From: Candidatus Saccharimonadia bacterium
GTDB lineage: Bacteria > Patescibacteriota > Saccharimonadia > Saccharimonadales > SZUA-47
Length of the DNA stretch: 8,169 nt
Assembly (NCBI GenBank): GCA_938050265.1
Contig: CALLJT010000092.1
Location: 1-8,169 of the forward strand
Reading direction: 5' to 3'
The notes beneath the pieces were generated by a model. It was not told where the DNA came from and did not search any database. It worked only from the letters and a program-made list of their open reading frames with translations. Within the stretch, counting starts at the first letter, position 1, and every line of letters begins with the position of its first letter. Shown here in pieces: positions 1 through 6,643 of the stretch. Position numbers and translations under genes: made by a program.

Positions 1-53
1 TCGTAGTCTTTTTTGAATATCCTGTCTACGTTTCGTTCGCTAAAGCGCTTGTG

Positions 54-94
54 TTTTAACGCGATTAGTCGTACCATTGACCTATGCGTTAAAA
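54..94. repeat. Interrupted inverted repeat upstream of pilin gene
   Basis: TTTTAACGC (54-62) and GCGTTAAAA (86-94) are perfect 9-bp complements separated by 23 nt, and they flank the candidate -35 box of the pilin promoter. It could be an operator or part of a terminator for a gene ending before the window; no T-tract decides between these. The rest of 1-124 shows no gene. Confidence 0.4.
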
Positions 95-104
95 AACGTT
101 AAAA
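77..104 (+). promoter_or_regulatory. Candidate promoter of the major pilin gene
   Basis: TTGACC (77-82) resembles a -35 box and TTAAAA (99-104) a -10 box, with a 16-nt spacer. Transcription would begin near 111, giving a leader of about 14 nt that still contains the Shine-Dalgarno. The -10 match is weak, so this is a motif-based inference. Confidence 0.45.
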
Positions 105-113
105 GCACCATAT

Positions 114-120
114 AAGGGGG
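114..120 (+). promoter_or_regulatory. Strong Shine-Dalgarno of the pilin gene
   Basis: AAGGGGG ends 4 nt before the ATG at 125. It supports this start and fits high expression, in contrast to the SD-less starts at 734, 1769, 6466 and 6656. Confidence 0.7.
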
Positions 121-124
121 AATA

Positions 125-634
125 ATGTTAAGTAAACTACAACAGAAAAAAGACGAAGGCTTCACAATCATCGAAGTTTTGATTGTACTTGCTATTGCAG
201 GTTTGATACTCGTGATCGTACTCGTAGCAGTACCACAGCTACAGCGTAACCAACGTAACGAAGCACGGCGTGCTGACGCAGCTCGCGTTGGGACAGCCGT
301 GAGTAACTGGTCATCTAATAACAACGGCAAAGTATTCGAGGCTACTAGCCTTGAAGCGATGTTGAAGGACCTCGGTGATGTAAGTCAGTACGAACTTGCT
401 GCAGACCCAGCAGCGAATAACTTCATGCCAACAGCAAACATTACGGTTGCGACTGGTGCTGTTGCAGCATTTGGAACGGCTGCAGACGACATCGCAAAAG
501 TGCGTATCGTCACGAAAGCCAAGTGTGGTGTTGACGGTGCAGCTGAAGCAAGTGCAGCGTCACGACAGTTCGTTGTGCAGTTTGCAACTGAGACAAGCGC
601 TAACCTGCCGCAAGGTCAGTGTATAGACGTTTAG
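125..634 (+). CDS. Type IV pilin, probable major subunit
   Basis: This is a prepilin of 169 aa. It has a short basic leader (residues 1-12, ending KKDEG), a class III cleavage site G12|F13 and Glu at mature position 5 (E17, in FTIIEV). A hydrophobic helix (about 13-37) acts as membrane anchor before assembly and as fibre core afterwards. The rest is a small Ala/Thr-rich soluble domain. Two cysteines, C134 and C166 near the C-terminus, could form the disulfide-bounded D-region known from type IV pilins. The gene stands alone between its own promoter and a strong terminator and has the best ribosome binding site of the pilus genes, which is why I infer the major pilin rather than a minor one. 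The prepilin peptidase that would process it is the next gene. The pilin class is certain from the N-terminus; the 'major' role is inference. Confidence 0.9.
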   Translation: MLSKLQQKKDEGFTIIEVLIVLAIAGLILVIVLVAVPQLQRNQRNEARRADAARVGTAVSNWSSNNNGKVFEATSLEAMLKDLGDVSQYELAADPAANNFMPTANITVATGAVAAFGTAADDIAKVRIVTKAKCGVDGAAEASAASRQFVVQFATETSANLPQGQCIDV

Positions 635-662
635 TCTAGGTTTTAAGGTGAGAGACTATCAT

Positions 663-690
663 CGCTCGGGCATCATGCCCGGGCGTTTTT
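663..690 (+). terminator. Rho-independent terminator after the pilin gene
   Basis: A 10-bp GC-rich stem (arms 663-672 and 676-685, one G-T wobble) closes a TCA loop and is followed directly by five T (686-690). It lies 29 nt after the pilin stop and separates that transcript from the peptidase gene. Confidence 0.92.
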
Positions 691-717
691 AGCTATAGTC
701 ACCCGTGCGACATACTA

Positions 718-723
718 TATACT
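718..723 (+). promoter_or_regulatory. -10 box of the prepilin peptidase gene
   Basis: TATACT lies 10 nt before the ATG at 734, so transcription would start about 3 nt ahead of the start codon. No Shine-Dalgarno is present between the preceding terminator and the ATG. No convincing -35 is seen. Confidence 0.55.
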
Positions 724-733
724 TCTTATTAGT

Positions 734-1570
734 ATGAACACTCTTATAGCCATATATTTATTTCTCATCGGTGCGGCCTGCGGTAGCTTCGCACTTGTAC
801 TTGCTGATCGGCTACACGCTGGTCGTGACTGGGTGCGGGGGCGGTCGGCCTGTGACGCGTGTGGTCAGCAGCTTGGGGTGAGAGACCTTATCCCGATCGT
901 GAGCTGGTTGCTGCAACGTGGGAAGTGTCGGTACTGTAGCGAATCTTTGTCGGCTTACTACCCGCTCGTGGAGCTTGGTATGGGTGCTGCGTTTGTCGTG
1001 TCGTACGTCTGGTTTCCGTTTGAGCTTACGAGTGCTCATATCGCTTTGTTCGGGCTGTGGCTTATTGGGCTTGTGATCATGGCAGCGTTAGTTGTGTCTG
1101 ATTTCAAGTGGTTTTTACTGCCAAGCAAACTAGTGTACCCACTCATCTACGTCGGTGTGTTTCATTGGCTCATCCGAACATACACCCAAGTCACCCAAGT
1201 CAACACCACTACTGGACAAGGACAGTCCTTGGGCAGTGGGCTGCTTGGTTTGGGCGGTGCGCTTGTCGTGTCGGCAGGGTTGTTCTGGGCGCTGCATGTG
1301 TACTCAAAAGGCACATGGATCGGCGACGGAGATTATCGGCTTGGTGTGGCGATGGCATTTTTTCTTGGGAGTCCGCTCACTGCATGGATGGCGTTGTTTT
1401 TTGCATCGGTTCTAGGCCTACTGTCGGCGGCGCCGCAAATGATCAAGTCTAAAGATCGCCGCACAATCAAAATACCGTATGGTCCGTTCCTGATTGCTGG
1501 CCTGTTCGTCAGCTATCTGTACGGCCAGCAGCTAATCGACTGGTACACAGACGCGTTCCTTTTTCTGTAG
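734..1570 (+). CDS. pilD: Prepilin peptidase (A24 family, PilD-like)
   Basis: This integral-membrane aspartic protease cuts the leader of type IV prepilins after Gly; many homologues also N-methylate the new N-terminus. At 278 aa it has the full two-domain length. The N-terminal domain has the GAACGSF start typical of the family and two zinc-type CxxC pairs (C40/C43 and C65/C68), followed by the YYPLVEL motif. The catalytic aspartates are D123 (VVSDFKWFLLP, at the end of a membrane helix) and D200 in the GDGD motif (197-200, the family's GxGD). Several hydrophobic segments fill residues 82-278, with a polar loop at about 148-168. The ATG has no Shine-Dalgarno but sits just behind a -10 box. 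Its substrates are presumably the pilin at 125-634 and the pilin-like proteins encoded at 1769-5515. Confidence 0.95.
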   Translation: MNTLIAIYLFLIGAACGSFALVLADRLHAGRDWVRGRSACDACGQQLGVRDLIPIVSWLLQRGKCRYCSESLSAYYPLVELGMGAAFVVSYVWFPFELTSAHIALFGLWLIGLVIMAALVVSDFKWFLLPSKLVYPLIYVGVFHWLIRTYTQVTQVNTTTGQGQSLGSGLLGLGGALVVSAGLFWALHVYSKGTWIGDGDYRLGVAMAFFLGSPLTAWMALFFASVLGLLSAAPQMIKSKDRRTIKIPYGPFLIAGLFVSYLYGQQLIDWYTDAFLFL

Positions 1571-1576
1571 AGTTCA

Positions 1577-1740
1577 GAGTATAGAATATTTGAACGCTGA
1601 GTTCTATCTGACCCACAGTCACTTTCTCCTCTCGAGTAGCGTTTCACGCAGGGCCACCCCTAAGAGGGGCGTCTCTGGCTGCACTACGCTTATACTGCTC
1701 GCGGAGAAAAAAGTGACTGTAGCTCAGGAATTCTATATTC
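1577..1740. other. Large imperfect foldback element; candidate structured RNA
   Basis: The gap between the peptidase gene and the minor-pilin operon folds back on itself. Arms 1577-1587 and 1730-1740 pair over 11 bp with one G-T. Next, 1597-1601 pairs with 1723-1727, then 1615-1625 with 1710-1720 (11 perfect pairs), then 1626-1629 with 1703-1706 across three bulged A. Inside are a short stem 1638-1642/1686-1690 and a hairpin with CCCCT/AGGGG arms (1657-1661/1665-1669). The rod-like shape with asymmetric bulges suggests a small RNA of about 165 nt, 6S-like in outline only, or a small non-coding mobile repeat. Strand cannot be assigned. I recognise no known RNA family motif, and no convincing ORF lies here. 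Confidence 0.5.
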
Positions 1741-1753
1741 CAGATCTCGCTTA

Positions 1754-1762
1754 TGGTATACT
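1754..1762 (+). promoter_or_regulatory. Extended -10 promoter of the minor-pilin operon
   Basis: TGG-TATACT is an extended -10 element ending 6 nt before the ATG at 1769. The predicted first transcribed base is therefore at the A of the ATG, giving a leaderless message. No Shine-Dalgarno precedes the start and no clear -35 is seen. Confidence 0.7.
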
Positions 1763-1768
1763 TACCTC

Positions 1769-2650
1769 ATGGGAATTAACAGGGGTGGCGTGCGTACGCT
1801 TAAGTCCGGCCGTGTCGGCAATGGGTACACGATAGTAGAGACGCTTATATTCCTCGCGTTGACTTCGTTTTTGCTGCTAGTAGCCGTACGGAGCATGACT
1901 GACTGGAGACAGCGTACTGAGTTTAACCAGGCGGTGTTTGATTTTGAGAGTCGCATGCGCGACGTCATTAACGATGTGCCAGTGGGGTATTTTCCTGAAA
2001 ACGGGCTGGAGTGTTATGACAACGGCGGGTCGCTTGCTATCCGGCCGACTACCGTCACAACTGGTGTTGGGTCTACGAACGACTGTATATATCTAGGCAA
2101 GGTACTGCATTTTAACCCAGATAGCGGCATAGACATGCATGTGTATACGGTAGCTGGTGATCGTTCGGTAACTGAGCTTGCGAGTCCGAGCCTGGAGTTG
2201 GCCGAACCGATCGCTGTCGTGGACGGTGCAGGCACGTACGAAGAAGTGAGTTTCGTGAACGGCCTCGAAGTAACAGAGGTGTTTAAGGGCAGCGAGTCAG
2301 CACCACTGAACGGTAGCAAGACGCTGAGTTTGGTTGGGGTGTTTACGGACTTGAGCGGTACGTCACTATCGAGCGGCAACTCGTCGGTGCAGGCAGTGCG
2401 GGTTGGCGGAGTGCAGCCGTCTCATAGTGCTGCTGGGTTCGGGGTAGCACAGGCAGAAACACGAATCGCTAATATCCCATCACCGTCGCCAAACGTGGGG
2501 TTCGTCACCTATCCAGAGGGCATAGAAATATGCCTTAAGGCTAGCAATGATAAACGAGCGTCGGTCAACATAGGAGCATCCGCACCGTCTTCGGTTGAGC
2601 TTAGCATCGAAGGCAGTGATGGATACAGAACGGAGTGTGATACAACATGA
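1769..2650 (+). CDS. Minor pilin-like protein (FimU/GspH position)
   Basis: This is a prepilin-like protein of 293 aa. A 19-residue basic leader precedes the cleavage site G19|Y20 with Glu at mature position 5 (E24, YTIVETLIF), followed by a hydrophobic helix (about 20-42). An amphipathic helix then continues (WRQRTEFNQAVFDFESRMRD), as in GspH/FimT-type minor pilins. The remaining roughly 220 residues form a Ser/Thr/Gly/Val-rich exported domain with four cysteines, probably disulfide-paired outside the cell. It is longer than the usual 150-180 aa of FimU/GspH. It is the first gene of a four-gene operon and its stop overlaps the next start (ATGA). The pilin class is clear from the N-terminus. 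The FimU-like role rests on gene order and not on recognisable C-terminal similarity. Confidence 0.85.
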   Translation: MGINRGGVRTLKSGRVGNGYTIVETLIFLALTSFLLLVAVRSMTDWRQRTEFNQAVFDFESRMRDVINDVPVGYFPENGLECYDNGGSLAIRPTTVTTGVGSTNDCIYLGKVLHFNPDSGIDMHVYTVAGDRSVTELASPSLELAEPIAVVDGAGTYEEVSFVNGLEVTEVFKGSESAPLNGSKTLSLVGVFTDLSGTSLSSGNSSVQAVRVGGVQPSHSAAGFGVAQAETRIANIPSPSPNVGFVTYPEGIEICLKASNDKRASVNIGASAPSSVELSIEGSDGYRTECDTT

Positions 2651-3093
2651 ACATGATAAATAGCGCGGACCAACGCGCACGACAAACTACCCAACGGGGG
2701 GACACCATCGTCGAAGTACTGATCACCGTGTCGGTTATCGGCATCGCTCTTGCAGGAGCGTTTGGGCTAGCAAATAATGCCGCGAACATGGGGCGAACCG
2801 CCCAGGAACGAGGCGAGGCATTGAAAATTGCAGAGAGCCAGGTCGAGATACTCAAAACTGCGTCTCCTGCACCAACTGGGACATTCTGTATGAAACCTGA
2901 CGGCACCTCTGTCGCTACCGGTGCCGCCGAATGCCGCCGTAATGGCCAGGGGACCGTAGATGTAGATGGGCTGTATCTGATCGAAAATTCTCTGGACGGA
3001 AACGGTGTGTATACACTGCAAGTTTCGTGGGAGAGTATAAACTCAGCGTCCACAAACAACACGACGCTCTACTACCGACTAGGGGCGCTTTAG
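2647..3093 (+). CDS. Minor pilin-like protein (PilV/GspI-like)
   Basis: This is a 148-aa prepilin-like protein. Its leader ends QRG, cleavage is predicted at G18|D19, and Glu is at mature position 5 (E23, DTIVEVLITV). A hydrophobic helix (about 21-42) is followed by an Ala/Glu-rich helix ERGEALKIAESQVEILK, typical of PilV/GspI proteins. Two cysteines (C81, C96) could form a disulfide. Residue +1 after the cut is Asp rather than the usual Phe or Met. The start overlaps the upstream stop by 4 nt and has GGAG at 2632-2635, so translational coupling is likely. It is second in the fimU-pilV-pilW-pilX-like order. The exact minor-pilin class is inferred. Confidence 0.85.
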   Translation: MNMINSADQRARQTTQRGDTIVEVLITVSVIGIALAGAFGLANNAANMGRTAQERGEALKIAESQVEILKTASPAPTGTFCMKPDGTSVATGAAECRRNGQGTVDVDGLYLIENSLDGNGVYTLQVSWESINSASTNNTTLYYRLGAL

Positions 3094-3094
3094 T

Positions 3095-3754
3095 ATGAAA
3101 CGTACCAGCCAAAAACAGTCAGGGTTTACTATCATAGAACTCCTGATCGCTACGACGATATTTTCTCTTGTACTGTTGATGGCGACTGCTGGTGTAATTG
3201 AGCTGACCCGCATGTATTACCGTGGTGTTATTTCTGCCCGAACTCAAGAAGCCGCTCGTGTGATCATAGACGAGGTAGCAGAATCCATACGGTATGGTAC
3301 CGATTCAGTCACGGACCTTGCGTCTCTCAAGACTGGTCCGATTATTAACCCTCCGGCAGCAGATAGCACAGGGCATTTCTGCATTGGTTCACGGAGATAT
3401 ACAGCAGCGATAGATAAACGCGTGATTCGTACGTCACCTGATGTGAACCTCAAAGAGCAAAAGCACGCGCTGTGGGTGGAAGACCTGGCAGCGGGCTGTC
3501 TCGCTCCACCTGCGAACTACCTCAGCACAGACCCAGCAGACGGAAGAAGCTTGCTGCCAGAAGGTATGCGACTGTCACGGTTTGCAGTTACGGAAGTCGT
3601 ACCTGACAGTGTCTATCAAGTAGATATCGGTGTCGCGTATGGAGGGACAGACCTCTTAGCGGGCTTTGGTGATTACGCACAGTGTCAACCGGGACCAGCG
3701 TCAGAGTTTTGTGCAACGTCCAATTTATCAGTAACAGTAACTAAGAGGCTATAG
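3095..3754 (+). CDS. Minor pilin-like protein (PilW/GspJ-like)
   Basis: This is a 219-aa prepilin-like protein with a 10-residue leader, cleavage at G10|F11 and Glu at mature position 5 (E15, FTIIELLIA). The hydrophobic helix (about 11-33) runs into a long amphipathic segment (ARTQEAARVIIDEVAESIRYG) that matches the PilW/GspJ N-terminal pattern. The exported part has four cysteines (HFCIG, AAGCL, AQCQP, EFCAT). The start lies 1 nt after the upstream stop, with AGGGGCG at 3081-3087 as ribosome binding site. In homologous systems such proteins join PilV- and PilX-like subunits in a complex that initiates pilus assembly and may sit at its tip; that role is inferred here. Confidence 0.85.
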   Translation: MKRTSQKQSGFTIIELLIATTIFSLVLLMATAGVIELTRMYYRGVISARTQEAARVIIDEVAESIRYGTDSVTDLASLKTGPIINPPAADSTGHFCIGSRRYTAAIDKRVIRTSPDVNLKEQKHALWVEDLAAGCLAPPANYLSTDPADGRSLLPEGMRLSRFAVTEVVPDSVYQVDIGVAYGGTDLLAGFGDYAQCQPGPASEFCATSNLSVTVTKRL

Positions 3755-3757
3755 GCT

Positions 3758-5515
3758 ATGAGTGCGAAGACAACTAACGAACGACCAGCGACCAACGACG
3801 ATATGTTACACGGATCCACCGTCCGCCGTGCACCGCTCACCATTCAGGATGCGAAGCAAGTTGGGTTTGTGTCAATTGTAGTGGCAGCGTTGTTCATGAT
3901 TATTATATCTCTGATTACCATTGGTTTCACGAGGCTCATGGCTCGTGAACAGAGGCAAGCAGTCGATCGACAGTTGAGCAGAGTAGCACTGTATGCCGCT
4001 GAGTCCGGTGTGAACGACGTGATCACTGCGATCGGAAACAATACGCCAGGCTACAACGATCCATCAGGCACGAAGACTAGCTGTGACCCGTCCGGGCTGA
4101 CTAACGGCGGCGATCTGAGTGGTGACGGTACAGTAGTGATCACCTGCGCGTTGTTCGACGATGCCCCGGGTGAGCTACAATATGACGGCGTTCAGCCGGG
4201 TAGCTCCAAAATCGTCATGCTAGAGAACGCTGCTACCGGTAACAACTTCGAAACGATAGATCTGTCGTGGGGTCATCCAGACCCTGGAGGGAATACAAAC
4301 TTCACCTGCAGTGATCATCCAGCCGCACTTGGCACTGATTCTACACCGGTACTGCGCGTTGACCTGACGGCGATCAGTAACCCTAATAACGTGTCGCGTG
4401 CCAACCTGATCAACAAAACCGACTATATGTTTTTCACACCTTGTTCGGGCGGCACGAACACTCATACCTTCGATAGCGGTAGTCGTGGCGACTATGTAGA
4501 GGTGCAGTGTAGTACTGCAGGTAATACGTCGTGCAACATCAGCATAGACGTAGACAGCGAAAACGTAGAGCAGTTTTTCATGCGTATTAGTCCGCTGTAC
4601 GAACCAGCAAACATACAAGTTGCAGGTACTGACAGTAGTGGCCCAGTTGGGTTTTCAGGTGCGCAGCGAGGCATCGATGTAACTGCGCGGGCAAATGATG
4701 TTGTGAGGCGTATCCGAGCGAGTGTGCCGTTTTCTGGCGGTGGTGATGTGCCAGAAGCTGCGCTTCAAGTGTTCGACGGCATATGTAAGCTGTTGTATAT
4801 CGACCAAGTCGACACGACTCGTACGCATGATGAATGTGTCGGTGGTCCGCCATTGCCTCCAGTTGCGTGTGGCGACTCAGGTACATTCAGCATTGCCGCA
4901 TATGCGGCGACGTTTGCTGGAGAGCCGTTTGCGGATAGCGTCCAGACAAAAATCATGGACGTGCTGTACAACCCAAGTGATCCAGACGGTGCCGGTGGCG
5001 TTACTGTTCCTGGTTCTGGCCATTCTCCGATCGGACTGCCCCATGTACCGCTCGACGCTTTGAACCTCACCTTGGCTCCTTCGGGATGTGACTATTCGAT
5101 AGACTACACTGCTTTCTGCGCATTCGTTGACCCAGACGGGCCAGACGCTGGGCTGCCGCCGACCGATTGTTTTGTCGGGCCTAACGAGCAGCCAGCTGAA
5201 GCCGCACGGCTTGAGTTTTATGGTGGCTATACGGGTAGCGGTCTGACACTGGAGTGTGACGTAGCATCTGGTTTGATGGCCTACATCGACACAGAGGACT
5301 TATCGGACACGAACGGCGATGGTATGTGGGATCAGTCAGGGTGGAACGGTACGCTCCCGCTCGTACGAACAGGGCCGAGCGGAACGGTGGGGTGCATGCG
5401 GATTGTGCATATGTGTGTTGCTAATCCTGCTGTCTATCCTTCGTGTGGAAGCCCTATCGCGTTTACTTCTGTACACATGGAAGAAATTGACTGGAACGCG
5501 TCACCAAGTCCGTAG
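3758..5515 (+). CDS. Large PilX/GspK-like pilus protein with big exported domain
   Basis: This 585-aa protein resembles PilX/GspK only at its N-terminus. A polar stretch (1-35) is followed by VG36|FVSIVVAALFMIIISL, a membrane helix (about 37-57), and then a helix with LSRVALYAAESGVNDV (73-88), the AAE pattern of PilX-type proteins. No Glu occupies mature position 5 (it is Val41), as in GspK-like subunits. The roughly 490-residue remainder is Gly/Asp/Pro/Ser-rich with many cysteines and was not assigned to any domain. Two acidic loops resemble calcium-binding loops: D119-LSGDGTV and D517-TNGDGMWD (DxNxDGxxD spacing). It is the last gene of the operon, 3 nt after the previous stop, with AAGAGG at 3743-3748 as ribosome binding site. 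It may be a tip adhesin combining PilX- and PilY1-like roles; that is speculation from size and position. Confidence 0.8.
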   Translation: MSAKTTNERPATNDDMLHGSTVRRAPLTIQDAKQVGFVSIVVAALFMIIISLITIGFTRLMAREQRQAVDRQLSRVALYAAESGVNDVITAIGNNTPGYNDPSGTKTSCDPSGLTNGGDLSGDGTVVITCALFDDAPGELQYDGVQPGSSKIVMLENAATGNNFETIDLSWGHPDPGGNTNFTCSDHPAALGTDSTPVLRVDLTAISNPNNVSRANLINKTDYMFFTPCSGGTNTHTFDSGSRGDYVEVQCSTAGNTSCNISIDVDSENVEQFFMRISPLYEPANIQVAGTDSSGPVGFSGAQRGIDVTARANDVVRRIRASVPFSGGGDVPEAALQVFDGICKLLYIDQVDTTRTHDECVGGPPLPPVACGDSGTFSIAAYAATFAGEPFADSVQTKIMDVLYNPSDPDGAGGVTVPGSGHSPIGLPHVPLDALNLTLAPSGCDYSIDYTAFCAFVDPDGPDAGLPPTDCFVGPNEQPAEAARLEFYGGYTGSGLTLECDVASGLMAYIDTEDLSDTNGDGMWDQSGWNGTLPLVRTGPSGTVGCMRIVHMCVANPAVYPSCGSPIAFTSVHMEEIDWNASPSP

Positions 5516-5516
5516 T

Positions 5517-5545
5517 GAGTGCTCAAGAACCCTGATAGGGCGCTC
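5517..5545. terminator. Weak hairpin between convergent genes
   Basis: GAGTGC (5517-5522) can pair with GCGCTC (5540-5545) with one G-T, or CCCT (5530-5533) with AGGG (5537-5540) around a GAT loop. It fills the 36-nt gap between the convergent stops of the pilus operon and the recombinase. There is no T-tract, so terminator function is doubtful. Confidence 0.25.
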
Positions 5546-5551
5546 AGGTTG

Positions 5552-6466
5552 TTAGTCTGATTTGTTATGAAATGACTGGTGTACTGACTTTAAGTGTGGG
5601 TCGGTTATATGTGTGTAGATCTGCGTGGTAGCAATATTGCTGTGTCCGAGCATCGACTGTACAGAGCGCACGTCGGCCCCGTTCATGATAAGGTCAGTCG
5701 CAAAGCTGTGACGGAGCGTATGTGGCGTGACTGTTTTTGTGATACCTGCGAGCAGTGCGTATTTACTGACGAGCCGCTGGACGCTGCGGGCTGTCAGGCG
5801 ATAAAAATTACCAGACAAGTTGACTTTTTTGCTGCCAGAATAGCGAATAAACAGTGGCTGGCTGTTGTCGGATCGTTTTTCTGCGTACTGTGTCAGCCAC
5901 CATGCGGCTGCATCGCTCACGAACACCGGGCGGTCTTTTTGGCCTTTTCCACGCACCATGAACTCTTTGCGTTTTAGGTTGACGTCGCCTTTGTTCAGCC
6001 CCACGAGCTCCGATACGCGGAGGCCGCTACTGAACAGTAGTTCGAGTATGGCGCGGTCACGGAGCCCGATAATTGTGTTCAGATCAGGCATATTGAACAG
6101 TCGTTCCAGCTCGTTCTCGTTCAGAAACGTGACTTGTTTGCGGGCTGTCTTAGCCAGCTCTATCTTGTCAGGGGATAAGGTAGGGATGTCTCGTTTGGCG
6201 CAGAACTTCAAGTAGCTGCGGAGTGCGATGAGGTGGTAGTTGAGCGTACTTTTGCCGAGTTCATCCGAAGTGTTGGTGCCGAGTCGGTTGAGCCAGAGGC
6301 GCCATTTTCTTACGAGTTCTGCGTTGATGTCGGCTACCGTTATGTCACCAGCAAAATCAATGAGCCGGGCGAGATAATGGTCGTAGTTTTCGATTGTTTT
6401 TTGCGAACGACCTTGCTCGATCTCAAGATACTCAAGAAAATCAGTTTTAGATTTCGCAAATAGCAT
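5552..6466 (-). CDS. Tyrosine recombinase (XerC/XerD type)
   Basis: This is a site-specific DNA recombinase of 304 aa from the chosen start, the usual length for XerC/XerD. An N-terminal SAM-like core-binding domain (about 5-95, with LEYLEIEQGRSQKTIENY) precedes the catalytic domain. The full active site is visible: R150 (SSGLRVSEL), K174 (RGKGQKDR), H249 and R252 (TPHTLRHSF), H275 (LGHSNIATTQ) and nucleophile Y284. The frame stays open up to 6589, but that extension only translates the heptamer repeats into Leu-Pro-Ser-Pro-Ile-Ser-His units. The ATG at 6466 lies 7 nt after TATACT, fits a leaderless message and gives the normal Xer length. The enzyme could be the housekeeping chromosome-dimer resolvase or the integrase of an element. 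The full family match is firm; the role is open, and no dif-like site was identified. Confidence 0.93.
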   Translation of the reverse strand: MLFAKSKTDFLEYLEIEQGRSQKTIENYDHYLARLIDFAGDITVADINAELVRKWRLWLNRLGTNTSDELGKSTLNYHLIALRSYLKFCAKRDIPTLSPDKIELAKTARKQVTFLNENELERLFNMPDLNTIIGLRDRAILELLFSSGLRVSELVGLNKGDVNLKRKEFMVRGKGQKDRPVFVSDAAAWWLTQYAEKRSDNSQPLFIRYSGSKKVNLSGNFYRLTARSVQRLVSKYALLAGITKTVTPHTLRHSFATDLIMNGADVRSVQSMLGHSNIATTQIYTHITDPHLKSVHQSFHNKSD

Positions 6467-6473
6467 AACCATA

Positions 6474-6482
6474 AGTATAACA
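6474..6482 (-). promoter_or_regulatory. Extended -10 promoter of the recombinase gene
   Basis: On the minus strand TGT-TATACT (6482 to 6474) ends 7 nt before the ATG at 6466, so transcription would begin at or next to the start codon. No Shine-Dalgarno is present. This is the main reason for preferring the start at 6466 to the upstream one at 6589. Confidence 0.65.
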
Positions 6483-6510
6483 GCTATGGTCACCATTGTG
6501 CGACACTGGT

Positions 6511-6582
6511 ATGGGAGATGGGAGATGGGAGATGGGAGATGGGAGATGGGAGATGGGAGATGGGAGATGGGAGATGGGAGAT
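6511..6582. repeat. Heptanucleotide tandem repeat (ATGGGAG, about 10 copies)
   Basis: Ten perfect head-to-tail copies of ATGGGAG fill 6511-6580, followed by two more matching bases. It lies between the divergent promoters of the recombinase and the PaaX/Cas2-like gene. GGG runs spaced by AGAT on the + strand fit the G-quadruplex pattern (G3N4). Perfect short units of this kind can change copy number by replication slippage. The remainder of the 189-nt gap (6467-6655) holds the two promoters and the 18-bp repeat. Confidence 0.97.
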
Positions 6583-6624
6583 AACTCATGCTGTATCAAA
6601 AAAATTAACCAATAACTAATGTGC

Positions 6625-6642
6625 AAAAAGTTTCTGCGGCCG
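6625..6642 (+). promoter_or_regulatory. 18-bp repeat, candidate operator (copy 1)
   Basis: AAAAAGTTTCTGCGGCCG is identical to 7263-7280, the first 18 bases of the palindrome downstream of the neighbouring gene. Here it ends 1 nt before the -10 box of the PaaX/Cas2-like gene, covering the spacer and -35 region. The right half of the palindrome is degenerate in this copy. An autoregulatory operator is the simplest reading, as inference. Confidence 0.55.
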
Positions 6643-6643
6643 T

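Noticed and set aside
1590..1835. 81-aa + strand ORF across the foldback element
   Set aside because: It has a TTG start without a ribosome binding site, overlaps the operon promoter and the pilin start in another frame, and shows no recognisable composition.
4220..4618. 132-aa minus-strand ORF opposite the PilX-like gene
   Set aside because: It is a shadow of a long coding gene, with no start signals and implausible composition; the same applies to the other antisense frames in 2014-5070.
6511..6582. CRISPR-like array
   Set aside because: Units are 7 bp and contiguous, with no spacers, and no cas operon is present despite the Cas2-like domain nearby.
6467..6589. N-terminal Leu-Pro-Ser-Pro-Ile-Ser-His repeat region as part of the recombinase
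   Set aside because: It is a translation of the heptamer array; promoter position and family length support the start at 6466.
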